Of a stretch of 64,000 nt of DNA, positions 32,601-43,194 are shown piece by piece. The DNA is taken from the NCBI GenBank assembly GCA_936450465.1, contig OW388296.1, forward strand, positions 34,142,086 to 34,206,085, given 5' to 3'. The DNA is from Gibbula magus (taxonomy: Eukaryota; Mollusca; Gastropoda; Trochida; Trochidae). Both the position numbers and the translations under genes were made by a program. The notes under the pieces were generated by a model. That model made no database searches and had not been told where the DNA came from. It saw nothing but the letters and a program-made list of their open reading frames with translations. How positions within the stretch are numbered: the first letter of the stretch is position 1; the number at the start of each line of letters is the position of its first letter.

Positions 32601-32710
32601 CACAAGATCTCCGCAGTAAATTTTAGATCAAAACTTCATCCACAGTAATAAACACCCTCTACAAGATGGCGAGAAGTCTCGTGATCACTTACGTCATTTT
32701 TACCCACAAG
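32601..32710 (-). promoter_or_regulatory. Candidate Rab7 promoter and non-coding exon 1
   Basis: On the minus strand a CRE-like TGACGTAA is followed within 35 bp by CGCCATCTTG (a YY1-type initiator context) and then a good donor (TTGTG followed by GTAAGG, donor at 32595-32600). This is the arrangement expected of a TATA-less housekeeping promoter feeding the 5' untranslated exon whose acceptor is at 27742. No transcript evidence is available; assignment to Rab7 rests on strand, position and the need for an upstream exon. Confidence 0.45.
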
Positions 32711-33944
32711 TCAATTTTATACTATTTCCCTACGACAATTTTAATACATGATGCTCTCCCATGTGACTTCTGTCGATATGAATATCACGCGTTTGTACAA
32801 ATATAGATTATGAAAGCAAATCGATTACCTACATCTTTTGGAAATGTTATCATAATTTCGGATTGGTACAGTAAATTATTTTGTGATTTGCCCTTCAACT
32901 TTAAGTTAGTTATGTTGCTTGTAATCATAAGTCGATGTTGCAATCAACATATTAAAGGCAAAATCAAATGTTTTGATACAACATCTACATGAACAATATC
33001 AAGGTCCTAGAAAGGAACTAGCAGAACTACAAAGTACGAAAATATCCCGAAGCAATGCATATTAAGGAGATTGCCCCATCACCCAACAGAGATGAAGGAT
33101 TCCACATCCGAAATGTCTGTTATAACTTTCTATATCAATTTATATTCATAATCATCTATGAACATTATCTTCTCTATCGCCTTATTTGTTAAATATGTCA
33201 CATTTGCTCATTACTTCCAATAATCATGTTGTTAAAACAAATCAATCTTCTGACAAGGTGTGTACATTAAACTCATCTACTACATAAACACTGTCAATCA
33301 TTAATTCTCGCCTGGCTTCCACTCAACCTTATTTACTGTTAAAACAACTAAAATTATTTCATCCACATTTACTGTATAAACATTTCATGTATATAACTCC
33401 AACTTGCAACCCGGGAGGAACAAACAAACCGTCTGTCTCAAAAGACATGCACTCAGGGACCGGTCGAGGTATCGGTGGCCTAGTGGATATAAGCTGCTAG
33501 GGCAGTCAAGATGAACAAAAGGAAAGAAGTGTAAACATGAACACAGCTCAGAATAGTCCTCTACCATATTCACTGAGCAATATTTGGTTGAAATCTATCA
33601 AGGAAATATTGAACTCCAAAACGCATAACACTGTCTTTTAGTGCTTACATTGAAATACATCGCTGTCAAATATCTGAAGGTTTGTCATTTTGTTTACTCG
33701 TGTTGTCATGGAATGAATTCTCAAAAGTAGAATCCTATTAAATCTACAAATAGCACAGCACATGGTTGCCCATGGTTTAAAGTTTTGTGAAGATAGTATA
33801 GATAAAATCCGGAGAAAAGGCACATCTAAACATCTAGGAATAATGGTTGAAATGTTTATGATGAACACAGCGTTTGGTCAAGTTAGCATGTCGAGATATT
33901 CTCGGGAAAAGATTTAGGGAATTACAGACAGACAGAATGAACGG

Positions 33945-34745
33945 TGTTTATCATCCAAAAAGGGCTCCCACAGTAGATATCGTTTGTGTGAGATGAATCG
34001 ATGGTTGCCCAATCGATATCTATTAGTGATATATATATATACATTGTAGATATCGCTACAATCAAATCGTCATAATCCTATTACATCATTAGTAATGATA
34101 TCACAAAGCTTTGGCATCACCGAGAACAGTGTTGACAATGTTATGACGTCACAATGATATGATGCCATAATGCTTATGACCTCACAATGCTATCACATCA
34201 CTGAGATCACTGCTGAAGAAGGTTGTGGCAGTGTTGTGTTTCAGATATGTCAGTCTATGGCTAATAATTGTTGAAGAATGATTTGGAATGATAAACAAAA
34301 TCTCACCCTCGTGTATTCTGATATCAAATATAACAACACTCGTTGATTAAAGTAAAAACTTCCTCGGCAAGCCTCGGATATCTGTAACTTTAATCAACTC
34401 GTGTTGATATATTTGATATCAGAAGACACTTGGGTGAGATTCTTCATGTATCCCTCAAAAGTGTGTTCCACAATGAGATCAAGCGATATCTCCTAGGAGA
34501 TATTGTTTTGACAGTAAATTATGAACAATGCCCTGTCACCGTCAACTACATGACATCACAATGCTTTTACATCATCTAGCAATGACATCACAATGATATG
34601 ACATCATAAACATGATGACGTCACAATACTATGACATCACCGCATAGGAAGTCAAATGGCAGAACTGTGCTCAGCGATGTAACTATTTTCATCGAACGTA
34701 ATAATAATGATTTTGGATGATAAATAGAATCTCACCCTCGTGTCT
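33945..34745. repeat. Palindromic TGACGTCA-bearing repeat, double copy
   Basis: Two adjoining copies of the family at 6225-6765. Between 34300 and 34445 is a large imperfect palindrome ('aatctcaccctcgtgt...gatatcaaatat' against 'atatttgatatcagaagacac...gggtgagatt'). Full TGACGTCA motifs lie near 34143 and 34616; more single ones lie at about 34772, 34793 and 35201 outside the element. Confidence 0.6.
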
Positions 34746-35634
34746 TCAATAAACTTTATCGCCACTTGCGTGACGTCATCGGAACAATATTATGACGTCA
34801 TATTATAAGCTTGCGAAAACTGTATGTTTACCGTGAAATCACTCCACATAAAACATATGCACCATTAACAGGTTAAAGAAAATACATTTATGAATGGGCC
34901 ATAGATTCAGCTTGCCATCAGTCATAATCATATACTGTGTATTACCCATATGTTGCATCACAGCTGCATTTTGTACACACTTACAGCAATTATCCTCGCT
35001 AATCCGATCACTATCACTGCATCTCTCGCTGTACACAATCACTATCACTGGAGCCCTGCAGTACATACACCAAGACGAAATACATCAGTCTCGAAAAATG
35101 TACCACTACTGAAAATGTCTAAACCTAACACCCCTCCTGACTGGGACAGTCAATGATCAGTAGATTCCTAAATAATAATCAACTGATAACACAATAGAGT
35201 GACGTCATGACCATGGATTAAGTCAGAATAACAATGTCTCAATTGAAAATATTTGTGGCATTAAAAGTTATGATTTTTTTTTCAACAAAGGTTTCCTCCT
35301 TACTTATTCTTTATGTTAAACTTCTGATTTGTTTCACTTAAAAAATAGACCCTAGATTTATTTTTCTTGCTCTTCTTATCCTCTTACGTAAATATAAGAT
35401 ACACATAGATGGCGTAGAAAACAAAATGCCGACAATGCTATTGGGAAAAGAAAAATCACAATGTCTTTTGAGAAATCCTTTTTTTTATTTATCATTCGTT
35501 TCGGAAGATACAATTTGATAAATAGACAAATGTTCATGTGTTTAAAAGTATAACATTTTGCAGCCGGTAGACGGTTGTTCGTAATGTAAACAAAAATTAT
35601 AAGTTGTCCTAGTAATAGTATATTGTCGTCTGCT

Positions 35635-35642
35635 ACTTCCGG
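35635..35642 (+). promoter_or_regulatory. ETS/GABP-type motif upstream of EEF1AKMT2
   Basis: ACTTCCGG about 20 bp before the ATG at 35663, in a short GC-richer stretch. This motif is usual near transcription starts of TATA-less housekeeping genes. Function is inferred. Confidence 0.4.
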
Positions 35643-35662
35643 TTCTGTAAACGACACGAGAA

Positions 35663-38600
35663 ATGGCAACAAACACGAAAGAAACACAAAATACAGTAAC
35701 TGAAGATAATGACAGGGATTTTCAATCTTCAGAGCTTGGAACAAAACAATAGTAAACAATTTCAAGATATTTATAAGCATAAAGCCAGCGACTAGAAATG
35801 TGATCGCCTCAAATAGAACAACATGTGCAGCATCACATGGGCTTTGGAGATTATGTCAAGCCCAGAAATACGATGTCCTATAGACCTAGATCTAATCTTT
35901 CTCTCGCCGATGATTTATCCACACGAGATTTCCACGTGGTTTTAAATATGCGTAGATGATCAAACCGGCAGACTCTTGTTCACTGAGAGCTCGGATCCCC
36001 TATAACTAGAGTCTAGATATTGAAATAAACTGAGTTTTGACAATTTCCAGCTGTGTTTCCAAGGCTATAAATAATTTATGTTTGTGATACATACAGATTT
36101 GAAATGTGATTCAGAAAAGACTGGCATTTACTAGGGCTAAGTTGGATGAGTACAGAGTAGGACCCGGGTACCCTTCACACAACCATGACACGTTAAGATG
36201 TGACTAAATATATAAAAAAATATATATACTTACTTTGTAACTTAATTTAAGATTGCAATACTTTTGAAAATTCCAACAGAATATTAAAGTCAATTGCTAT
36301 TCATAAGAAATAAGAAATAGCTACAGAGTTCTGTATTTTCTTTCTCCATATTTGATCTCTTCTTCTTAAAGGGAAGGTTCTACATTTATGGCGGACACTC
36401 AACAATAGATCTCTTTCTTTAATTACAAAATCCCACATATTTGATGTCAGGGATCAACAAAACAAGTATCCGGGTAGAATAGGGTAATAAAGGGTAGAGA
36501 ACCAAGGTAGTAGTTTTGTACCTGTGCCAGCTCACCTGTGCCCAGTTTGCATCACATGACCTCATTACCCACCTTTAGACAATGCATAACGGTCTCTGCA
36601 GCAGTCTTAATATCGCTTGACCCAGATCATCTTTAATACCTATTTTTATCATCTTCTCTATTACATATAGTACATGAAATTTGTCATGCCTATGATAAAT
36701 ACTTCTGGAAAATTTACTTATTTGTTTATTATTTAACACCTGATGAGCTACAAAGCCAATGGCTCTATTTTTTCATACACAGGTGATTGTGTGGAGAGAG
36801 AATGCTTCAATATTACTGGCTATTGGTTTCTCAACCTACGATCACCAGCTATAATTGTATCCAAATTAGTGTTGCTTTTCATTGATTTATGTCGTATTTC
36901 ATTTCATATTTTCATATTTACAATATAATTGAATTCCAGTTGGGATAAGGTTTATGGTCAAGAAATTGAGAACTTCAACAACAGTTCAGACGATGTTGGA
37001 GAAATATGGTGAGAATTGGACCGTCTATTAGTTTTGTGGAGCTCAATCTGTTAATTGAAATTAATATGCTTAAAAATGAATAAACAATTTCTGAGGAACA
37101 GTAATTCTAAATTGATGATACAGAGGTTGATACCAGGGGGAAAATATGATTAATGACGCGTTGAAATCTATGTTTGGTATATGGGTATTGACATCTGTTT
37201 GGTAAATTATCATTCGTGGGCAAATCCATTTTCTTTTCAACTTGTTGCAGGTCAAATAACCAGTGGTGTACATGTATACATCTTTTAAATACAGCCATAA
37301 ATCTCGGTCACAATATGAGGAATTAATTTTACTCTAATGTATGAAGTTTTAAAGACTTTTTGCATGAGCAAGTGTAAAATCTAGGTCAGGTCAAAATGAA
37401 TTTGGACCAAAGTATATATGTATGATCATCAGACCATCAAGCGGCAGTCCGTAAACTCATCACATTTACGACTTCTCCTCGAATTTCCTCCTGGATAATA
37501 GTTTTCTGACCCGTTGGGTATAAAAAATTTTACATAAGGTTTTTAATTTTATTGTCCTACTCTGACAAAAGGGCATGACAGGGATGCAATATAAAGTGGT
37601 GCATGTCTTTAAAGACTATTATAAAATGTTCAATGTAATCATATCTGGTAATCGGCTTTCAAACAAGTCCAGTTCATGTTTGTAGTAATAATAGAGAAAA
37701 AAAGAAAGGCCATTTGCTTGTATAATCCACTGTCCTGTCGTCACAGCCAAGCTTTAGGCTTTAGAGAAAATCATGCAAAATACTCATGTTTATTATCCCC
37801 CACCACGAAGTGGAAGGGGGATATATAGGTTTGAGTTCCATCCGTCCATCCATGTTTCCGTCCGTCCGTGTTGCCGTCCGTCCGCGATAAAGGGGACAGC
37901 TTTTCTCAGAAACTATTTAAGATAGGTGTGGCTTGATGGCAATAATAACTTGTTGAAGTTTGAAAATAAGAAGCGCGCAATTATTTTTCCTGGAGTTATT
38001 GCCCTTGTTCTGTAAATTTGGACTCTGTTCAAGGTATCTCCAAAGGGGACAGCTTTTCTCACAAAACTATTTAAAAAAGGATAACCAAATTTGGTGTGTG
38101 TATTTTTGGACTCTGTTCATGGTATCTCCAAAGGGGACAGCTTTTCTCATAAACTATTTAAAATAGGATTTCCAAATTTGGTGTGTGGCTTGAGGACATA
38201 AATACCTTAATGAAATGAGAAGCGCACAGTTATTTTTTCCTGAGTTATTACCATTGTTCCAGTTAATTGGGTCTAGTGGGGGATGTTGATGACTATGTCT
38301 TCTTGTTGAACTCGGTGATGGTAAAATTTACTTGAATATTTGGAAACTCTGTGATCATTAGATAACTGGGAAGTCTATTGCTGCTATTTATTGAAAGAAC
38401 ACGTCTGATTGCAGGTTCGGTGAGTCGAGTCAGACACGGGTGATAAGGTGGCTGGAGAGGTGTGAGGAAGTTGACACAGAGGATTCTGTCCTTGACCTTG
38501 GCTGTGGCAACGGAATGATGCTTGTGGAGATGGTAGGAATAATCCTGTCCATATGTTCTTGAAACCTGCACCCAGATTTTCAGAGTTCGCAAAGCGCTGT

Positions 38601-41600
38601 TAAACTAACATAGGCTTATGACTATCTAGCTTCGCCAAAACATGCAGTTTGACACCCAGATACTCGAGGAAGAGGTTATATAGCTACAGTTCTGCAGCCA
38701 ATGACTATCTAAGAAAACTTTGAAAATCTAGGCCGAGGTTCCTTATTTTCGTAAAGGTTAGTGTCCGAGTAATACTCCATTCCTTAAAAATAATGGAGTC
38801 AAGGCACGATGGGGCCAAGGCCCATTATTTTAAAGGAATGGAGAGTTACAAGGTCATTAACCTACTAAAATTACACTCAATATAATGCTCTTTTTTTTAA
38901 AAATACTTTAAATAATTAAAATTATTAAATTTCTCCATAAAAATATGATGTGATGTGTAACTGTCCATTACTGAAAAATAATGGAGTGAAAGAACAATAG
39001 GATGACGTCACAAGTGTAATTTAAAAAATGTGCATAGCCGTAAGATTTGTCAACTTTGATTATATCAGAAATACTTGCCATTTAGATAGTTAGTTAGATA
39101 TATTTGGGATAACACTACCTTCAATAGTACAAATACTTGTACTTTTTCGGGCCGAGTCCCTTGTGGGATTCGAACCCACGCCCTCAGAGTAAGGCACCTA
39201 TCACCAGCATTGACTTTACCAACAAAAGTACAAGAATTTGTTCTATTGAAGGTAGTGTTATCCCAAATATAACCATGTTATATTTGGTTGTATTGTACAT
39301 AATGAGTGGCAGATCAAGACCCCCCCCCAACTGAGAGCATTCAGGCCTGGAAAAGTGCATATTCCAATTTTGGCCAGTCTGACAATTTCATCTTTGACCC
39401 AAAAGACGAACCCGGAAGTTAATTATTTTTATGAATAAAGTATGTTGTCATTCAAAGCTCCCACAGTAGATATCACTTGCGTGAGATCAAGCGATATCTA
39501 CATTGTAGATATCGCTACAATCAAATCTTCATAATCCTATTACATCATCAGTTTATGACATCACAATGCTTTGACATCACTGAGAAGATTGCTAATAATG
39601 CTATGACATCATGAAGTTGATGACCTAACAATGCTATGATGCCTTAATGCTGATGTCACAATGCTATGACCTAACTGAGATTACTCCTGAAGAAGCTAAA
39701 TGCCAGTTTTTTGTTTCCGTTGGCAAATAATTGTTGAAAAATGATTTTAAATGATGAATAAAATCTCACCATCATGTCTTCTGATATCAAATATATTAAC
39801 ACACTATATTTGATATTAGAAGACACATGGGTGAGATTCTCTATATTGCAACTTTTAACAACGTTGTTTCTGTTAGCACAGAGAGGGTTACACTGACCTG
39901 ACTGGCGTGGACTACTCGGAGAGTGCCATACAACTAGCTCGGAACATCGCTGACACCGAGGATATGTCTGGTATCAAGTATGAGGTAGGTTCCATTAATT
40001 CCAGAGAGAAGAGGGTATGTGGCGCACTTTTAGCTTGCACATCAAACAGGCAAACATGAGTACAGTTCACCAGGGGTAGAATAGCCTCTTTCACATAACA
40101 CAAATTAATTAGAAACATACATAGTTATTCATGTCAATGAATGTAGATATCTTTCAATGGACACTCTGCTTTTGAAACAGTTGTAATATGGTGGTTTTTG
40201 GTCCACATCTCAAAATGTTTTGGCCCATTGGAGATGGTACACTAAAAGGGACGTTACCACCACAGGTAATTTTCATATCAAGTTTGAACATTCCAGATTT
40301 TGAGTTATGTTCTAGAAACAATTTTGGATGCAATACTTCCGACCATGTCATAGTGGGGATGGAAAAAGATCTCTAGTGTTTATACTAATGAGAGTATTGT
40401 TGGCGATTAGTCAACAGCCCAAGACAAGCAATCAAGCAAACTATATGTACCAGATTGTAGTAACAAGTTGTGAAAACCAGTAGAGTCAACCAGGGTCTAA
40501 TGATGTTGCCCAGTTCCACCAAGCTGTCAGTCATGGTTAGTGAGGTGAGGAGAGGAGATTTGGGGTATATACATGTACACAGTTTTCAAGAGTATTTCAC
40601 TTAAATCATGACTTCTAGTAGAGAGAAAGCTTGCAACACAAATGTGCATTGTGGTGAAACCTGTGAGCAATGGCTGGAACAAGCGAACCATTGCCGGTAC
40701 TGCACTGAAAATCAGTCAAGCAGTTCTAACAGTTCTCTACAGTGAAGTTACCGAGCCCCTGGCGGGATTTGAACCCTGGATTTGATCAGAAAGCAAACAT
40801 GCTAACCACTGCACTATCCTGCTCATGTTGTGGTGTTATTTCGGATAAATGATGAGTAATGTATGTAGTATCCATGTGATTCTGTGACAGAGTACACAAT
40901 AAAGCACCCCTCATGTCACAAAAGATCATTTGTTTCACGTGTCATAATAATTGATCAGAGTTTCAAGCTTCTGAGTGGCCAACTTATCAACTTATAATTT
41001 ATTTGCTACTGGCTTAATGACTCTTCCAGGATCAGATGTTGAACAATAATTTCAGTGGTTGTAAGCGGACTGACAGCAGCTTTTTCCACAGTCACAGAGT
41101 CAGCTCTGAAAATCCTGACTTTTTTTGTAGAAAATTGTTTTGAAAAAGAGGCTTTTTGGTGATTTTTTAGTCAAATGAAAAGTAAAATTTGGTGTGTCAG
41201 TTCCATGAGACTTAAAGATTTGTTAAAGGGACACACCGTCGAGGATAAAAATGAGTCCCATTTTTATTTTAACTATGCTGATAAGAGTGTCTGCTAACGT
41301 GTAACGCTTCGCTTCACTGTCAACATGCACAGTTTGTATTACCAATTACGTCAATTGTCTGAAATTGGGTGTCTGTGACTTGTTAGAAGACATATTAATT
41401 AGCATAGGTAGATACACATAATCTGATTTTTATCCTCGACGCGGTGTCCCTTTAAACCTTCAGCAATATTTCAGGATAGAAAGGTAAAGGGTAACAATAT
41501 GAGGTAACCTCCAATGATCTGAAGTTTACCACATATTCCAGAATCATCTGCATATCTATTCTTCAGACAGGAGACCTCATCAGTGATGTGCGAGAGAGTT

Positions 41601-42384
41601 CGACAACTTGTCTGTGCCGACAGTACAAAGTGTGTATCGACAAGGGCACGTATGATGCCATAAGTCTCATGCCGGACAACTCCCAGAATTCTCGCTGCTC
41701 GTACCGGGACAATGTGAAGCGACTGATGAAGGCAGACGGACTGTTTGTGATCACGTCGTGCAACTGGACACAACAACAGCTGGAGGAGTTCTTCACAACA
41801 GGTACATTGAAGTGCTTAATAGTTCAGTATTATAACCGTTCATAGAATAAATAGTATATTTGTATATGACAAAAAGGGTCGTCCCTTAAAAGGAGGGTTC
41901 TATCTGGGTATTTTTGTGAAAATGATATTCAAGCAGATGTTCCTGTTATACATATATGTATGAATACACGATTATATCAAATCCAGTTGAAACATATTAC
42001 TGAGTGTACATTTTTGTTGGCCTAATAATTTTCAATTTTGCGAAGAAAAATACACATTCATTTAAGAAATATATTAAAAGTTATACAATACAGCATGTTT
42101 CTCTTTTCATGTATTGCAAAAATCAAGATGGCGAATACTGCTGATAGATCTTTCCCTTTAACTATTTTTGTTGAGTTTATATCCACATTCAATGGTCGTT
42201 TAAACTGTTTGAATTAATTCCTATTATATATGCTATATTTCTACCTGAAAATGTAATCTAGCTACATGTATATTTAAATCTTTCAGATTTTGTTTTGCAT
42301 GCAGTGATACCGACGCCCACATTCCAGTTTGGAGGACAAACCGGGAACAGTGTAACATGTCTGGTGCTCAAACTGAAAGCTTGA
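35663..42384 (+). CDS. EEF1AKMT2: EEF1A lysine methyltransferase 2 (METTL10-like)
   Basis: Class I SAM-dependent methyltransferase; in human it methylates a lysine of translation elongation factor eEF1A. Six exons, 35663-35751, 36940-37008, 38415-38532, 39877-39984, 41567-41801 and 42287-42384, join in frame to 238 residues with AG/GT borders throughout. Seen in order: SSELGTKQYW near 22-31, DVGEIWFGE near 48-56, SAM motif I VLDLGCGNG (about 78-86), GVDYSESAI (about 104-112), CIDKGTYDAI with VITSCNWT in the catalytic core, and C-terminal PTPTFQFGGQTGNSV. All are landmarks of the family. Exon 4 acceptor was set at TTAG 39875-39876 because it keeps phase 0. Introns hold several MITEs and a Helentron-like element. 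It is head-to-head with Rab7; start codons are about 8 kb apart. Confidence 0.95.
36735..36772 (+). mobile_element. Solo 3' end of Helentron-like (pearl/HINE) element
   Basis: CCTGATGAGCT, then the hairpin AAAGCC-aat-GGCTCT, then ATTTTTT. Only the end of the element is clear; no core repeats or start are seen upstream. It lies in intron 1 of EEF1AKMT2, about 170 bp before exon 2. Confidence 0.6.
37797..38290 (+). mobile_element. Third Helentron-like family, with (CCGT)n
   Basis: Starts ATCCCCCACCACGAAGTGG with a GC-rich hairpin (CCCCCacCAC...GTGgaaGGGGG), then a clear CCGT/CCAT microsatellite (37845-37885), about three tandem cores with 'aaaggggacagcttttctca', and ends with the inverted start GTGGGGGAT (38276-38284). 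It lies in intron 2 of EEF1AKMT2, about 125 bp before exon 3. A final hairpin is not obvious. Confidence 0.6.
38769..38849. repeat. Small inverted repeat, arms 28 bp
   Basis: Left 38769-38796 and right 38822-38849 pair with two mismatches ('ctccattcctt' and 'aaggaatggag'); loop about 25 bp. A related unpaired phrase 'aaaaataatggagt' lies near 38975. In intron 3 of EEF1AKMT2. Confidence 0.7.
39097..39271. mobile_element. Foldback element with a tRNA-like loop
   Basis: Arms of about 48 bp ('tatttgggataacactacct' and its complement) flank a 77-bp core (39147-39223). On the minus strand the core has a perfect Pol III B-box GGTTCGAATCC inside a 5-bp T-stem (GTGGG/CCCAC). No convincing acceptor stem pairs with it, so it is a tRNA relic, not a tRNA gene. 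Confidence 0.65.
39455..39845. repeat. Palindromic repeat of the 6225/33945 family
   Basis: Starts near 'gctcccacagtagatatcact' and ends 'gaagacacatgggtgagattct'; many inverted 'gatatc' and 'atgacatcacaatgct' segments. It ends only about 30 bp before exon 4 of EEF1AKMT2. Confidence 0.6.
40530..40828 (-). repeat. tRNA-derived SINE
   Basis: Minus strand: A-box TAGTGCAGTGGTTAGCA (40801-40817 on plus) and B-box GGTTCAAATCC (plus GGATTTGAACC, 40764-40774), with the spacing of a tRNA-like head, then an unrelated body and a tail rich in CTCACC-type units near 40530-40555. Shares body wording with 22385-22680 and tail with 15655-15728. In intron 4 of EEF1AKMT2. Confidence 0.75.
41227..41451. mobile_element. 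MITE with TTAA target duplication
   Basis: Ends AGGGACAC and GTGTCCCT with further inverted similarity (CGTCGAGGATAAAAAT), flanked by TTAA at 41223-41226 and 41452-41455. TTAA duplication is typical of piggyBac-type transposons. 225 bp, no coding. In intron 4 of EEF1AKMT2, 115 bp before exon 5. Confidence 0.75.
41884..42162. mobile_element. Probable MITE in last EEF1AKMT2 intron
   Basis: Left end 'ttaaaaggagggttctatc' and right end 'gatagatctttccctttaa' are inverted, imperfect copies. Similar ends occur at 8913-8930 and 36368-36385. TTAA-like flanks are suggestive but not clean. Confidence 0.45.
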
Positions 42385-42546
42385 TGAAGGGAGTCATGTG
42401 TTTATACTACAAGCATTTTCAACAAAACTTTACAGATTTGGTTTACTTTCTCAAATAGCATACAAAATTTTAAGGTTATAAAAAACAAAGTTTACACAAC
42501 TACTTATCTTATTATCAAGTGGCTTTCAGAAGCATCTGCAATTTCC

Positions 42547-42552
42547 AATAAA
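42547..42552 (+). terminator. Polyadenylation signal AATAAA of EEF1AKMT2
   Basis: First AATAAA after the stop codon at 42384, about 165 bp downstream, giving a short 3' untranslated region. No transcript evidence. Confidence 0.5.
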
Positions 42553-43194
42553 AGAGTAAATTATTTCCTTGCCTTATTCTAGAAAGTTATTTAAAGTAAG
42601 AATGTTAGTAAGGAAGAACAAGTTCTATGGATAGTAAGGAAGACCAAGATGGATACTTCAGCCTATAATCTTATCATTGATCCCTTGCGGTACGAAGGAA
42701 TGGAGCTCTAAGGATCTTAGTGGTGGTTGCATCAATAACAGGGTCTTCTTGAGTTATGCAATTATCTTGTAGTGAAGATCTTTTTTGCCATGGCCTTCTG
42801 AATTGAAGTGCAGAGAGTCTGGTGTTTTAAGCATCTCTGTTTCACCCTCATATTATTTTTTTTGCAAATTTTGCAAGTAAGTAGGTAGACTACATTGTGT
42901 GATTGGCAGCTGTAGGTGCGTTTTTGGTATACCTGGTGTGTGACAGAGCTGGAGAATTTGCTTGAGGCCTTGATCTTAGAGCAGATTTTGCAGTTGTGTT
43001 TAAAACAAACCTTGTCAATGAATTTGACACATTTTCAACTTATTTGTGGTAATATTTTTGGGTCGGTCAGTGTAGCCCTAAACAGCTATTCTTTAAGGGT
43101 TTTGTTCCTTTTGTTGCAATGTGGGGGGATTTGAACAAGTGTGAGTTATATATGCGATGAGGAATTCACTTGGAGGGACGACTGTATTCACCAT

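Noticed and set aside
33440..33515. SINE head ('ggtggcctagtggatataagc')
   Set aside because: Looks like a Pol III A-box but no B-box or body follows, so not listed as a feature.
35376..35780. 134-codon minus-strand open frame
   Set aside because: It is antisense to the first exon of EEF1AKMT2 and has no known motif, although it looks hydrophobic.
39147..39223. Functional tRNA gene
   Set aside because: B-box and T-stem are present but there is no acceptor stem or clear anticodon arm.
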